A stretch of DNA of 64,000 nt, taken from positions 1 to 64,000 of the forward strand of contig JALWWO010000009.1 in assembly GCA_027078745.1 (NCBI GenBank), in the 5' to 3' direction. This DNA is from Chromatiaceae bacterium. GTDB lineage: Bacteria > Pseudomonadota > Gammaproteobacteria > Chromatiales > Chromatiaceae. The notes beneath the pieces are model-generated. The model was given only the letters and a program-made list of their open reading frames with translations. It was not told the DNA's origin and did no database searches. Positions 1 to 10,810 of this stretch are shown in pieces. Within the stretch, counting starts at the first letter, position 1. The number at the start of each line of letters is the position of its first letter. A program made the position numbers and the translations under genes.

Positions 1-329
1 GCGGGGAGGTGGGAAAAGGCGCGGTAGGGACTGCGACACTGGGGACAGCGGGGCGGACGGCTGTTGCGTCCCCGCAGGAGCCGAGGGGAGTCGAAGGGGC
101 CGAGGAAACGGATCTGGCAGAAAGGACCTGCTGTGGGCTCCAAAGGTATCTGCACAGCGCAGCCGGTGAAGGCGATCAGCTGGAGGAAATTTTCGCCCAC
201 CTGATAAGCATTTTCGGAAAGGATCGGGCCTAGAAAACCGATGCGCTGCAACGGGGTCTTCAGTTCGTCCAGCGCGATCACCGCTTCGGGACCTGGGGTA
301 AAACACAGTCTGCCGGCGGACCGTTTCAT
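1..329 (-). CDS. Conserved hypothetical zinc-ribbon protein, 3' end outside window
   Basis: An open frame starts at the ATG complementary to 327-329 and runs without a stop for about 109 codons to the window edge, so only the N-terminal part is visible. The product begins MKRSAGRLCFTPGPEAV and contains a CPQCRSPY knuckle near residue 95, which looks like a zinc ribbon (C-x2-C). The phrase RLLRGRNSRPPRCPQC resembles, from memory, conserved hypothetical proteins of gammaproteobacteria. It is divergent from nnr with only 43 bp between starts, so the two share a promoter region. Function unknown; the missing part could show the second metal-binding pair. Confidence 0.6.
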   Translation of the reverse strand, partial: MKRSAGRLCFTPGPEAVIALDELKTPLQRIGFLGPILSENAYQVGENFLQLIAFTGCAVQIPLEPTAGPFCQIRFLGPFDSPRLLRGRNSRPPRCPQCRSPYRAFSHLP

Positions 330-372
330 TCTATCTTAAGATTCTCGTTGCATTGCTCAGGAGGATAGCCGC

Positions 373-1884
373 TTGTCCCATTTTCTGCCAAACACCGAAC
401 GCTTACCCTATGCCCTCTACAGCGCCGCCCAATCTCGAGCCCTGGATCAGGCAGCCATGCAGATCTTCGGTATCCCGGGCATCGAACTGATGGAACGGGC
501 GGGCCGAGCGGCCTATGCATTTTTGCGCCAGCGCTGGCCCGATGCGCGGGAAATCGCCCTGCTCTGTGGCGGTGGAAACAACGGGGGAGATGGCTATGTG
601 GTGGCGCGTCTGGCCCGAGCGGATGGTCTGCGGGTGCGCCTGTTTTCCCTCGCAGATCCGGAAAAGCTTCGGGGCGATGCCCAGACCATGGCGGCGCGCT
701 GGCGAAGCATCGGCGGAGCCATCGAACCCTTTGAAACCCTGCCTCAGACGGCGGAAGTGCTCGTGGATGCCCTGCTGGGCACCGGATTGGAACGACCGGT
801 GATGGGCCGCTGGGCGGAGGCGGTCGATGCGATGAACACCCATCGGGCGCCGGTGCTCGCCCTGGATATTCCCTCTGGGCTCCATGCGGATACAGGCTGC
901 ATCCTGGGCACTGCAGCCCGATGCGCCGCAACCATCAGTTTTATCGCCCTCAAAGTGGGGTTGTTCACCGCTTCCGGACCGGCCTGCGCGGGAGACATTC
1001 AGTTCGATGCCCTGGGGGTTCCCGCTCAGGTCTACAGCCGAGAAATTCCATTCGCCCGCCGTCTCGACTGGGCGCGCTTGTCGGACCGCTTGGGCAAGCG
1101 ATCCAAGGACAGCCATAAGGGCGATTATGGGCATGTGCTCTTGGTGGGGGGTGCACCGGGCTTCTCCGGCGCGGTGCGCCTGGCGGGAGAAGGGGCGCTG
1201 CGCACTGGCGCGGGCCTGGTATCCATCGCCACCCATCCCCACCATGCCGCCTGGCTCAACCTCAACCGCCCGGAACTCATGGTGCATGGCTTGGAAGATC
1301 CACGAGACCTGTCCAACCTGCTATCTCGGGCCACCGCAGTGGCCATCGGCCCGGGTTTAGGCACCGAGGCTTGGGGACAGGCCCTGTTGGAAGCCGTGCT
1401 GAACACGGATCTTCCCCTGGTGGTCGATGCGGACGGATTGAATCTGCTGGCCAAGCGGGCACCGGTTCGGCGGGAGCGTTGGATCCTGACCCCCCATCCC
1501 GGGGAAGCGGCCCGCTTGCTTGCCTGCGAGGCTTCGGAGGTCCAAGCAGATCGATTTTCCGCTGCGCGGCGACTACAGGAAATCTTCGGTGCGGTGGTGG
1601 TGCTCAAGGGTTCGGGGACCCTCGTCGCGGGTCCTTCCCATCGACCGCCCGGGGTCTGCTCCCAGGGGAATCCGGGCATGGCCTCCGGCGGCATGGGCGA
1701 TGTGCTCACAGGCATGCTCTCGGCGCTCCTCGTCCAGGGCCTGGGCGCGGAGGAAGCCGCCAGCGTCGGCGCTTGTCTCCACAGCGCGGCGGGGGATCGG
1801 GCGGCGGCACAAGGGGGGGAGCGTGGGTTGCTGGCGAGCGATCTGCTGGAAGAAATCCGCCCCCTGCTCAACGGGAAGGCTTAG
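373..1884 (+). CDS. nnr: Bifunctional NAD(P)H-hydrate epimerase / ADP-dependent dehydratase
   Basis: Repairs hydrated NADH/NADPH: the N-terminal YjeF_N half epimerizes NAD(P)HX and the C-terminal ribokinase-like half dehydrates it using ADP. Visible motifs are CGGGNNGGDG (about residues 65-74) in the epimerase half, then HKGDYGHVLLVGG (about 245), TPHPGEA and GNPGMASGGMGDVLTG in the dehydratase half. At 503 aa it has the usual length of the fused gammaproteobacterial enzyme. The start is a TTG; it is chosen because an AGGAGG at 359-364 lies 8 nt upstream and the family N-terminus follows. tsaE begins 1 nt after its stop, so the two are co-transcribed, as in many gammaproteobacteria. Confidence 0.95.
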   Translation: MSHFLPNTERLPYALYSAAQSRALDQAAMQIFGIPGIELMERAGRAAYAFLRQRWPDAREIALLCGGGNNGGDGYVVARLARADGLRVRLFSLADPEKLRGDAQTMAARWRSIGGAIEPFETLPQTAEVLVDALLGTGLERPVMGRWAEAVDAMNTHRAPVLALDIPSGLHADTGCILGTAARCAATISFIALKVGLFTASGPACAGDIQFDALGVPAQVYSREIPFARRLDWARLSDRLGKRSKDSHKGDYGHVLLVGGAPGFSGAVRLAGEGALRTGAGLVSIATHPHHAAWLNLNRPELMVHGLEDPRDLSNLLSRATAVAIGPGLGTEAWGQALLEAVLNTDLPLVVDADGLNLLAKRAPVRRERWILTPHPGEAARLLACEASEVQADRFSAARRLQEIFGAVVVLKGSGTLVAGPSHRPPGVCSQGNPGMASGGMGDVLTGMLSALLVQGLGAEEAASVGACLHSAAGDRAAAQGGERGLLASDLLEEIRPLLNGKA

Positions 1885-1885
1885 C

Positions 1886-2332
1886 ATGGAAATCCTACTG
1901 CGGGGAGAACCGGCTCAACTCGCCTTCGGTCAGCGGCTCGCCGAACGCTTTCGGGAAGGCGCTGTGGTCTATCTGGAAGGGGATCTGGGTGCGGGCAAGA
2001 CTACCTTAGTGCGGGGCCTATTGCGCGGGCTCGGCTACGGGGGCATCGTGCGCAGCCCCACCTACACCTTGTTGGAGCCCTATGAATTCGGCTCGCTCCC
2101 CCTTTATCATCTGGACCTCTATCGGCTGACGGATCCGGAAGAATTGGAATTCCTGGGCCTGCGGGATCTGCTGACAGATCCTAGCCTATGGTTCATCGAA
2201 TGGCCCCAGCGGGGTGCGGGCTATTTGCCGGAACCGGATCTCCGCATCGTCTGCTCCCATGTGCCCGAAGGGCGCTTGCTCCGCCTGTATTCGGAAACCC
2301 CTCGGGGGCGGACGGCCCTTGTAAGATTGTGA
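1886..2332 (+). CDS. tsaE: tRNA N6-threonylcarbamoyladenosine ATPase TsaE
   Basis: ATPase subunit of the TsaBDE complex that makes t6A37 in ANN-decoding tRNAs in the cytoplasm. The 148-aa product has a Walker A loop GDLGAGKTT (residues 32-40), the family block [11 protein letters not shown] and HLDLYRL. The ATG follows the nnr stop after one base, indicating coupling. tsaD, its partner, lies at 42645-43682 in this window; tsaB is not seen. Here it leads into ycaR-kdsB rather than amiB-mutL as in enterobacteria. Confidence 0.93.
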   Translation: MEILLRGEPAQLAFGQRLAERFREGAVVYLEGDLGAGKTTLVRGLLRGLGYGGIVRSPTYTLLEPYEFGSLPLYHLDLYRLTDPEELEFLGLRDLLTDPSLWFIEWPQRGAGYLPEPDLRIVCSHVPEGRLLRLYSETPRGRTALVRL

Positions 2333-2351
2333 ACCGCGCGGACCAGAAAAG

Positions 2352-2543
2352 ATGGATAAAAATTTGCTGTCGATTTTAGTTTGTTCCCTGTGCAAAGGGC
2401 CCCTGTACTACGACAAGCAGGCCCAAGAACTGATCTGTCGGGGAGATCGCCTCGCCTATCCCATTCGACGGGATGGCATTCCCGACATGCTCGTGGAAGA
2501 TGCCCGGGAACTGGCACCGGAAGAGATGGTGCCCAAGCCTTGA
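2352..2543 (+). CDS. ycaR: Trm112-family (YcaR-like) small zinc protein
   Basis: 63-aa protein of the Trm112/UPF0434 family. Conserved cysteines C11, C14 and C29 and the [18 protein letters not shown] block match E. coli YcaR, which sits next to kdsB. Its biochemical role in bacteria is not established; in other lineages Trm112 activates methyltransferases. The stop TGA (2541-2543) overlaps the TTG start of kdsB, so the pair is translationally coupled. Confidence 0.88.
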   Translation: MDKNLLSILVCSLCKGPLYYDKQAQELICRGDRLAYPIRRDGIPDMLVEDARELAPEEMVPKP

Positions 2544-3322
2544 ACTCGGGCTTTCGGGTCATCATTCCGGCACGCTATGGTTCCCAGCGGTTTCCGGGCA
2601 AGCCCCTGGCATCCATCGCCGGCAAGCCTCTGATTCAACATGTGATCCGGCGGGCGCAGGAGAGCCAAGCCCAAGCGGTCTTCGTGGCCACCGACGACGA
2701 ACGCATCGCGCGAGTTGCCGAACGCGCCGGCGCAGTGCCCGTGCGCACGGGCGATCATCCCAGCGGCACGGATCGCATTGCGGCGGTGTTGGAAATTCAG
2801 GACTGGCCGGAGGATGCCCTGCTGGTCAATCTACAGGGGGATGAACCCTGCATGCCCCCAGCTCTCATCGATCAGGTAGCGCATGCCTTAGCAGCCCATC
2901 CCGAGCTGGGCATGGCCACCCTGGCAACGCCGATCCCAGATCGGGAAACCCTGTTCGATCCCCATGTAGTCAAAGTGGTGGCGGATCGGACGGGCCGGGC
3001 CCTGTATTTTTCTCGGGCGCCCATCCCCTGGGATCGAGAAGCGTTTCCGGATCGCTTTCCCAGTGAACCGCGCTTTTTGCGCCATATCGGCCTCTATGCC
3101 TATCGGGCTGGCTTTCTCCGGCGCTTCGTGCGCTGGCCCCCCGCTCCCCTGGAGCAAGTGGAATCCTTGGAGCAGCTGCGGGTTCTTTGGCAGGGGGAAC
3201 GGATTCATCTCGATCTGGCGTCGGTTCCGCCCGGGCCTGGCGTAGATCGTCCCTCAGATGTGGCTCGCGTGCTGGCGTTCTGGTCTTCTGGCGGGGGTTC
3301 GGGCGATTTGCCCAACAGATAG
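2540..3322 (+). CDS. kdsB: 3-deoxy-manno-octulosonate cytidylyltransferase
   Basis: Activates Kdo with CTP to CMP-Kdo for lipopolysaccharide inner core synthesis (cytoplasm). Motifs: [16 protein letters not shown] at the N-terminus and NLQGDEP for nucleotide and metal binding. The start is a TTG overlapping the ycaR stop (TTGA); no ATG lies in the right position. At 260 aa it is slightly long, because the last 14 or so residues after VARVLAF (ending GSGDLPNR) extend beyond the usual family end. That extension lies in DNA that also codes the C-terminus of mrdA on the other strand (118-bp convergent overlap). Confidence 0.94.
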   Translation: MNSGFRVIIPARYGSQRFPGKPLASIAGKPLIQHVIRRAQESQAQAVFVATDDERIARVAERAGAVPVRTGDHPSGTDRIAAVLEIQDWPEDALLVNLQGDEPCMPPALIDQVAHALAAHPELGMATLATPIPDRETLFDPHVVKVVADRTGRALYFSRAPIPWDREAFPDRFPSEPRFLRHIGLYAYRAGFLRRFVRWPPAPLEQVESLEQLRVLWQGERIHLDLASVPPGPGVDRPSDVARVLAFWSSGGGSGDLPNR

Positions 3323-5139
3323 CTATCCATCAGGGCTCGGGCAATGGGAGCCGCCACCGCCCCACCATGCCCGCCGTTTTCCACGATGACCGCCAAGGCG
3401 ATGCGGGGTTGTTCCACCGGCGCGAAAGCGATGAACAGAGCGTGATCCCGCATCCGTTCCGCTACCTGCGCTTCGTTGTACCGCTCCTTCTGACCCACGG
3501 TGAACACCTGGGCGGTGCCCGTCTTTCCGGCAATGCGATAGGCCGAGGTGCGGATGCCTCGTGCAGTGCCCCGCTTGCCTTCGATGACCTGGGTCATATC
3601 GCGGATCACTTCCTCCACATGGGTGGGATGGAGAGGAAGATCCCGCACAAGGGTAGGTACCGGTTCGAGGCGGTCCGATCCGGGGACCTGGGTAGCGCGG
3701 ACGATGCGCGGTGCGATGAACTTGCCTCGGTTCGCCAGGGTGGCGGTGGCCACGGCCAATTGCAGGGGCGTGGCCAGAAAGGTGCCCTGCCCGATGCCCA
3801 CGATCAGAGTTTCCCCGGGATACCAGGCTTGTTTTCGGGTGCGGCGTTTCCAGGCTCGAGAGGGGAGCAGGCCGCCAAGCTCTCCAGCGATATCTATCCC
3901 TGTGCGCCGCCCAAAGCCGAATCCCGTTAGAAAGTCATGCAATCGGTCGATCCCGAGATCGTGGGCGAGGTCGTAGAAGTACACATCGCAGGATTCCACA
4001 AGGGCCTTGCGCAGATCGGTGGAACCGTGCCCCCAGCGCTTCCAATCCCGATATTTATGATCGTTGTTGGGTAACTGATAGTAGCCCGGGCAATATTTGC
4101 GATCCCCGGCCCGGCGGATACCGAATTCCAACCCAGCCAACCCCACGAAGGGTTTGATGGTGGAACCTGGGGGATACTGTCCGCGCAAAGCGCGGTTGAA
4201 CAGGGGGGTATCCAGGGAATCCCGCAGGGCGCTATAGGCCTTGACACTGATCCCCTCCACGAAGGGATTGGGATCGAAACTCGGGCTGCTCACCATGGCT
4301 AAGATGCCGCCGGTATTGGGATCGATAGCCGCGATCGCACCGCGGCGACCTTGCATGAGCTGAAAGGCATCTCGCTGCAAGCGAATGTCTAGATAGAGAT
4401 GCAGATTCTTCCCGGGCACGGGCAATCGGCTGTCCAACACCCGCAGTACTCGACCCTTTGCATTGACTTCCACCTGTTGATGGCCCACATGGCCGTGCAA
4501 GCTCTTTTCATAGGATTTTTCCACGCCGGTTTTCCCGATGTAGCGGGTACCGCGATAATCGCTGGCATCGATGCGCCGGAGCTCTCGCTCATTGATCCGC
4601 CCTACATAGCCGACCACATGGGCGGTGAGCTCGCCCAAGGGATAGGTGCGCAATAGTTCTGGCTGAATCGATACAGCGGGAAATCGGTAATTGTTCACCG
4701 CGATGCGGGCGACTTCTTCCGGCGTGAGATGGGTGCGCAGCGCGATGCCCTGGTAAGGCCGATGTGCCTGCTGCCGCCTGCGCTGGAATCGCTTTCGATC
4801 CTTTTCATCGATGGAGATGATCTGGGCGAGTTCCTGGATCAGGGCGGGCAAATCCTTCACCTTTTCCAAGGTGATCGTCAGGGAATAGGCAGGGGAATTG
4901 CCCGCAAGTAGGACCCCTTGTGCGTCATAGATCCGACCTCGGGTGGGGGGTAGGGCTTCGAGCTTGATCCGATTCTCCTGGGAAAGGGTGGAAAAATGCT
5001 GGTGCTGCTGCACTTGCAATTGGATGAGCCGCAGCACGATCAGCGACAACAGCAGCACCACGAAGAAGGCGGCGAACAGAGCACGGGCCCGAAAGCGTTG
5101 AAGGGCTTCCTTCTGTTCTGGAAAGAACGGAGCAGTCAT
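3205..5139 (-). CDS. mrdA: Peptidoglycan DD-transpeptidase PBP2
   Basis: Elongation-specific class B penicillin-binding protein; cross-links peptidoglycan of the side wall with RodA and MreBCD. One N-terminal membrane segment (ALFAAFFVVLLLSLIVL), a pedestal domain, then transpeptidase motifs: PPGSTIKPF (SxxK), SCDVYFY and AGKTGTAQVF (KTG). An ATG at 5139 fits better than the TTG at 5145, though either keeps it directly behind mreD. The last 36 or so residues after MDSYLLGK are Pro/Ser/Thr-rich and overlap kdsB convergently. rodA, the usual next gene, is absent here. Confidence 0.95.
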   Translation of the reverse strand: MTAPFFPEQKEALQRFRARALFAAFFVVLLLSLIVLRLIQLQVQQHQHFSTLSQENRIKLEALPPTRGRIYDAQGVLLAGNSPAYSLTITLEKVKDLPALIQELAQIISIDEKDRKRFQRRRQQAHRPYQGIALRTHLTPEEVARIAVNNYRFPAVSIQPELLRTYPLGELTAHVVGYVGRINERELRRIDASDYRGTRYIGKTGVEKSYEKSLHGHVGHQQVEVNAKGRVLRVLDSRLPVPGKNLHLYLDIRLQRDAFQLMQGRRGAIAAIDPNTGGILAMVSSPSFDPNPFVEGISVKAYSALRDSLDTPLFNRALRGQYPPGSTIKPFVGLAGLEFGIRRAGDRKYCPGYYQLPNNDHKYRDWKRWGHGSTDLRKALVESCDVYFYDLAHDLGIDRLHDFLTGFGFGRRTGIDIAGELGGLLPSRAWKRRTRKQAWYPGETLIVGIGQGTFLATPLQLAVATATLANRGKFIAPRIVRATQVPGSDRLEPVPTLVRDLPLHPTHVEEVIRDMTQVIEGKRGTARGIRTSAYRIAGKTGTAQVFTVGQKERYNEAQVAERMRDHALFIAFAPVEQPRIALAVIVENGGHGGAVAAPIARALMDSYLLGKSPEPPPEDQNASTRATSEGRSTPGPGGTDARSR

Positions 5140-5145
5140 CTGCAA

Positions 5146-5619
5146 TCAGCCGAAGTGATGTCGCAGATCACGCAGTAGGAAGAAAAATCCAAACCACAAC
5201 AACATGCTGAGAATGCTGGGCATCCAATAGATGAGGCTTGGGGTAGGGGTGCCCGTGGCTCCCATGATCCATAGGGAGAGCAACCGCTCAATCAAGAGCA
5301 ATGCCCAGATAGAAAGGGACTGCTGCACCAGCGGAAAAAGGCGGATGCGCCGATGCAGTTCAATGGCTAGCCAAGCAATCACGGAGAAGCTCAGGGCATG
5401 TTGGCCGAGCACGCTTTCCGTAGTGGCATCCAACAAGAGACCGACGCTCCAGCCCCAGAAGATGCCGACCCGTTCAGGGAAATACAGGTTCCAATAGAGA
5501 AGCGTCATCGCTACCCACTGGGGTCGCAGGGCTTCCCCCAAGGGAGGCAGGGGCAGAATGGTCAGCAGCAGGGCGATAGCAAAGCTGGTCAGAATCACCC
5601 AGAGGCGAGCGGCTTTCAT
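5146..5619 (-). CDS. mreD: Rod shape-determining protein MreD
   Basis: 157-aa inner-membrane protein of the elongasome, almost entirely hydrophobic with about five to six membrane segments (e.g. FAIALLLTILPLPPL near the N-terminus). It links MreC and the cytoplasmic MreB to the wall synthases. The start codon overlaps the mreC stop by 4 bp and the stop directly abuts mrdA, so mreC-mreD-mrdA is a coupled cluster. Confidence 0.92.
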   Translation of the reverse strand: MKAARLWVILTSFAIALLLTILPLPPLGEALRPQWVAMTLLYWNLYFPERVGIFWGWSVGLLLDATTESVLGQHALSFSVIAWLAIELHRRIRLFPLVQQSLSIWALLLIERLLSLWIMGATGTPTPSLIYWMPSILSMLLWFGFFFLLRDLRHHFG

Positions 5620-6467
5620 TCCGGTTCCTTTTGGCGTCGCTGGTCTATCGGTGAGAGATTCCAGACCAGCAAGACTTCCCGCGCTCGGTCGAGACGGGCA
5701 GTGGGTTTCGCCAGGACAGTGGCGAAGGGTTGTCCAGGTACATGCTCCACGCGGGTAATCCGCGCTACGGGATAGCCCGTGGGAAAACGGCCCCCCAAAC
5801 CGGAGGTGACCAAAAGATCGCCTACTCGCACGTCCGAAGTATGTTGCAAATAGGGCAATTTGAGTTGGTCAATCATGCCGGTGCCCATGGCAATGGTATG
5901 CAGCCCGTTGCGGTTGATCTGCACCGGCAGGGCATGGCTGGCATCGGTAATCAAGAGCACAGTGGCGGTGGAGGGATGGACTCGCGTCACCTGCCCCATG
6001 ACCGCATGGGCATCGAGCACCGGTTGACCCAGAGAGACACCGGCATCACTGCCTTTGTCGATGAGGACTTCCTGTCGGTAGGGATCCAGATCCACGGAGA
6101 GGATTTCTGCAATCCGCACCACATCGCCCACCTTGATGGAAGAACCCAAGAGCGCTCGCAGCCGGATGTTCTCCCGTTCCAAGGCTTCCAGTTTCTGCAA
6201 TCGGGCGCGCAGAATGAGATTCTCCCGATGCATCCGGGTGTTCTCCTGCCGCAGCGTCGCTTCGTCTGCTAGCTGCTCTTCCAGGGTGCGGCTCAACTGA
6301 CTGGGTAGATCCGCTAGATAGTGCAGCGGGGAGACCACCACGGAAAGTGCAGTGCGCAGGCGATCCCATTGCGGATAGCGATGATCGATCCAGATGAGAC
6401 TGATGGACAACCCCAGGGCGATGAGCACCCGATAGACAGGAGAAGGTTGAAGGAACAGGGCGTTGAT
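5616..6467 (-). CDS. mreC: Rod shape-determining protein MreC, probably AUC-initiated
   Basis: Bitopic membrane protein whose periplasmic coiled coil and beta domains organise PBP2. One N-terminal membrane segment, then a coiled coil (about residues 60-110, ENTRMHRENLILRARLQKLE), then the beta region with DASHALPVQ and VTSGLGGRFPTGYPVARI. The first conventional start is GTG at 6426-6428, but it has no ribosome site and cuts off the conserved N-terminus. Thirteen codons upstream an ATC (6465-6467) sits 6 nt after a perfect AGGAGG (6474-6479) and reads xNALFLQPSPVYRVL, which aligns with the start of E. coli MreC (MKPIFSRGPS). I therefore extend the gene to 6467; 283 aa. Confidence 0.9.
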   Translation of the reverse strand: MNALFLQPSPVYRVLIALGLSISLIWIDHRYPQWDRLRTALSVVVSPLHYLADLPSQLSRTLEEQLADEATLRQENTRMHRENLILRARLQKLEALERENIRLRALLGSSIKVGDVVRIAEILSVDLDPYRQEVLIDKGSDAGVSLGQPVLDAHAVMGQVTRVHPSTATVLLITDASHALPVQINRNGLHTIAMGTGMIDQLKLPYLQHTSDVRVGDLLVTSGLGGRFPTGYPVARITRVEHVPGQPFATVLAKPTARLDRAREVLLVWNLSPIDQRRQKEPE

Positions 6468-6479
6468 GGGAAGCCTCCT

Positions 6480-7877
<1,398 letters not shown>

Positions 7878-8165
7878 ATGTCTCTCACAGATCAGGACGT
7901 GGAGAAGATCGCCCATCTCGCCCGCATCCAGCTCGAACCCGAGGAACGGGCGCGCTATCTTCAAGAACTCAACGGGATTCTCGATCTCGTGGCACAGATG
8001 AATCGGGTGGACACGGAAGGGGTACCTCCCATGGCCCATCCCCTGCACATGGTGCAGCGCCTGCGGCCCGATCTGGTCACAGAATCCGACCGGCGAGAAG
8101 CCTTTCAAGCCATCGCTCCCCTTACCGAAGCTGGGCTGTATCTGGTGCCCAAGGTGATCGAATGA
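7878..8165 (+). CDS. gatC: Asp-tRNA(Asn)/Glu-tRNA(Gln) amidotransferase subunit C
   Basis: 95-aa belt subunit that wraps around GatA and helps assemble GatCAB, which converts mischarged Glu-tRNA(Gln) and/or Asp-tRNA(Asn). Family features: [17 protein letters not shown] at the N-terminus and [21 protein letters not shown] at about 7866-7870 precedes the ATG. gatA follows 45 bp downstream; gatB is not next to it. Confidence 0.93.
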   Translation: MSLTDQDVEKIAHLARIQLEPEERARYLQELNGILDLVAQMNRVDTEGVPPMAHPLHMVQRLRPDLVTESDRREAFQAIAPLTEAGLYLVPKVIE

Positions 8166-8210
8166 TGAATCCTGATCGTTCCCTTCATCCCGCCTCGGAA
8201 TTCCCACATC

Positions 8211-9665
8211 ATGCATGAGAAAAGCATTGCCGAACTGAGCGCTGGCCTCCGAAAGGGCGCGTTCAGCAGCTTGGAGCTGACCCAACACTTCTTGCAGCGC
8301 ATCGAAACCCTAGATCCTCGCCTCAACAGCTTCATCACCCGAGCTTCGGAAACCGCCCTCGCCGCTGCGAAACAGGCGGATCAGCGAATTCGGCAGGGCA
8401 CCGCCACCGCGCTGACCGGCATTCCCATCGCCCACAAGGATATCTTCTGTACCCAAGGGCTGCGCACGAGCTGCGGTTCCCGAATGCTCGACAATTTTAT
8501 CGCCCCCTATGACGCCACCGTAGTGGCCCGATTGAAGGAGGCGGGGGCAGTGATCCTGGGCAAGACCAACATGGATGAGTTCGCCATGGGCTCCTCCAAC
8601 GAAACCAGTTGGTATGGGCCTGTGAAGAATCCCTGGGATGAAACCCGGGTGCCCGGGGGCTCCTCCGGCGGTTCCGCCGCGGCGGTGGCAGCGCGCCTCT
8701 GCGCAGGGGCTACGGGAACGGATACGGGGGGTTCTATCCGACAGCCCGCCGCCCTGTGTGGGATCACCGGCTTGAAACCCACCTATGGGCGGGTCTCCCG
8801 CTGGGGCATGGTCGCCTTTGCGTCCAGCCTGGATCAGGCAGGCCCCATGACCAAGACGGCGGAGGATGCAGCCCTGCTGCTTCAGGTCATGGCGGGCTTC
8901 GATCCTAAGGATTCCACCTGTGCCGACGAACCCGTGCCCGATTACACAGCCTTTTTGCACCAAGATCTTCGGGGCCTGCGCATGGGTCTGCCGGTGGAGT
9001 ACTTTCAGGAAGGGCTAGATGCGGGAGTCGCCGCTTCCCTGGAACAGGCCATCGCAGTGTTCCGCAGTTTGGGTGTGGAGATACAAGACATTTCCTTGCC
9101 CAACAGTCCCTTAGCCGTGCCTACCTACTATGTGGTCGCGCCGGCGGAATGCTCTTCGAATCTCGCGCGCTTCGACGGGGTGCGCTACGGCCATCGCTGC
9201 CAGGATCCCAAGGATTTGGAAGACCTCTACAAGCGGAGCCGCGCGGAAGGCTTCGGCCCTGAGGTCAAGCGCCGCATCATGATCGGCACCTATGTGCTCT
9301 CTGCCGGTTACTACGATGCCTATTATCTGAAGGCGCAGAAACTGCGGCAGCGCATCAGCGAGGACTTTCAGCGGGCCTTTGAACAGGTGGATCTGATTCT
9401 CGGACCCACGGCGCCGAGCACCGCCTTTCCCCTGGGGGAGAAGATCAGCGATCCGGTGGCCATGTATCTCAACGACATCTACACCATCGCCACCAATCTG
9501 GCCGGTCTGCCCGGGATCTCCCTGCCCATCGCCCCGGTTTGCGGGCTGCCAGTGGGCTTGCAGCTCATCGGCAATCACTTTCAAGAAGCCCGACTGCTCA
9601 ACGCGGCCCATCAGCTGCAGCGGCATACGGATTGGCATCAGGCGGTCCCGCCGGGATTCGCTTAG
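8211..9665 (+). CDS. gatA: Asp-tRNA(Asn)/Glu-tRNA(Gln) amidotransferase subunit A
   Basis: Glutaminase subunit of GatCAB, an amidase-signature enzyme that releases ammonia from glutamine. The catalytic Lys-Ser-Ser triad is visible: [10 protein letters not shown] (Lys), [14 protein letters not shown] (cis-Ser) and [16 protein letters not shown] (nucleophile Ser). 484 aa, full length. Preceded by gatC. The usual third gene gatB is replaced by a TRAP-type binding protein, so GatB must be encoded elsewhere. Confidence 0.96.
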   Translation: MHEKSIAELSAGLRKGAFSSLELTQHFLQRIETLDPRLNSFITRASETALAAAKQADQRIRQGTATALTGIPIAHKDIFCTQGLRTSCGSRMLDNFIAPYDATVVARLKEAGAVILGKTNMDEFAMGSSNETSWYGPVKNPWDETRVPGGSSGGSAAAVAARLCAGATGTDTGGSIRQPAALCGITGLKPTYGRVSRWGMVAFASSLDQAGPMTKTAEDAALLLQVMAGFDPKDSTCADEPVPDYTAFLHQDLRGLRMGLPVEYFQEGLDAGVAASLEQAIAVFRSLGVEIQDISLPNSPLAVPTYYVVAPAECSSNLARFDGVRYGHRCQDPKDLEDLYKRSRAEGFGPEVKRRIMIGTYVLSAGYYDAYYLKAQKLRQRISEDFQRAFEQVDLILGPTAPSTAFPLGEKISDPVAMYLNDIYTIATNLAGLPGISLPIAPVCGLPVGLQLIGNHFQEARLLNAAHQLQRHTDWHQAVPPGFA

Positions 9666-9724
9666 GGTGCAGGCGATCAGAAGGTTCCCAGAACAGGCAA
9701 TTTCATCAGCAGCGAGGAACATCC

Positions 9725-10810
9725 ATGGAACGTCGAAAATTCATCAAAGGTTTGGGCTTAGGTTCATTGGTATTGGGCACCACCGTGGCCGGGCTGCCGA
9801 AGGCTTCGGCCCGATCCAGGCATCGCTGGAAGATGGTGACCACCTGGCCGAAGAACTTCCCCGGGCTGGGCACCGGCGCGAACAACCTGGCCAAGCTGGT
9901 GAAGGAGATGAGCGGGGGACGGCTGCGGATCAAGGTCTACGGGGCGAACGAGCTGGTGCCCCCTTTTGAAGTCTTCGATGCCGTCTCCCGAGGCACTGCG
10001 GAAATGGGGCATGGGGCAGCCTATTACTGGAAAGGCAAGAGTGAGGCGGCTCAGTTCTTCAGCACCGTGCCCTTCGGCATGACTGCCCAGGAGATGAACG
10101 GCTGGCTCTACTACGGCGGGGGCCTGAAGCTCTGGCGGGAACTCTATGCAGACTTCGGGTTGGTGCCCGCGCCGGCAGGCAATACGGGCGTGCAGATGGG
10201 CGGGTGGTTCAACAAGGAAATCAACTCCCTACAGGATATGATGGGCCTGAAGATGCGCATCCCAGGCTTGGGGGGAGAAGTGCTCAAACGGTTGGGGGGC
10301 ACGCCGGTGAATCTGCCCGGGGGCGAGCTGTTCACTGCCCTGCAGACCGGTGCCATCGATGCCACCGAATGGGTGGGCCCCTATAACGACCTCGCCTTTG
10401 GTCTCTACAAGGCGGCAAAGTATTACTACTACCCGGGCTTCCATGAGCCAGGCACCACTTTGGAAGCCCTCATCAACAAAGAAGCCTTCGATGCCCTGCC
10501 CTCGGATCTGCAAGCCATTCTACTCAATGCCTGCAAGATTGTGAATCAGGATATGTTGGCGGAGTACACGGCGCGCAATCCCTCTGCGCTGCAGGATTTG
10601 TTGACCAAGCATCATGTAGATCTGCGGGTCTATCCCCAGGATGTCCTTCAGAGGCTCCGCACCCTCTCCGCGGAGGTTGTGGCGGAAATCGCAGAAAAGG
10701 ATGCCTTCGCCAAGGAGATCTACACTTCTTATCGGAAGTTCCTCCAACAGGCCAAGGGTTGGAGCCGGATTTCCGAGCTCGCCTATCTCCAGGCGCGGGA
10801 TGGGGGATAA
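9725..10810 (+). CDS. Tat-exported TRAP-type (DctP family) substrate-binding protein
   Basis: Periplasmic solute receptor of the TRAP/DctP superfamily, of the subfamily that binds 2-oxo acids or similar carboxylates. The N-terminus MERRKFIKGLGLGSLVLG resembles a twin-arginine-type signal (RRKFIK). Body blocks include VTTWPKNFPGLGTGANNLA, VYGANELVPPFEVFDAV, RIPGLGGEVLKRLGGTPV and TEWVGPYNDLAFG. 361 aa. AGGA at about 9714-9717 supports the ATG. No DctQ or DctM membrane subunit lies nearby, so it is an orphan receptor here. Its stop overlaps the hemW start by 11 bp. Ligand cannot be read from sequence. Confidence 0.88.
   Translation: MERRKFIKGLGLGSLVLGTTVAGLPKASARSRHRWKMVTTWPKNFPGLGTGANNLAKLVKEMSGGRLRIKVYGANELVPPFEVFDAVSRGTAEMGHGAAYYWKGKSEAAQFFSTVPFGMTAQEMNGWLYYGGGLKLWRELYADFGLVPAPAGNTGVQMGGWFNKEINSLQDMMGLKMRIPGLGGEVLKRLGGTPVNLPGGELFTALQTGAIDATEWVGPYNDLAFGLYKAAKYYYYPGFHEPGTTLEALINKEAFDALPSDLQAILLNACKIVNQDMLAEYTARNPSALQDLLTKHHVDLRVYPQDVLQRLRTLSAEVVAEIAEKDAFAKEIYTSYRKFLQQAKGWSRISELAYLQARDGG

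Noticed and set aside
403-1287. 294-codon minus-strand open frame
   Set aside because: Antisense shadow of nnr; no recognisable motif or ribosome site.
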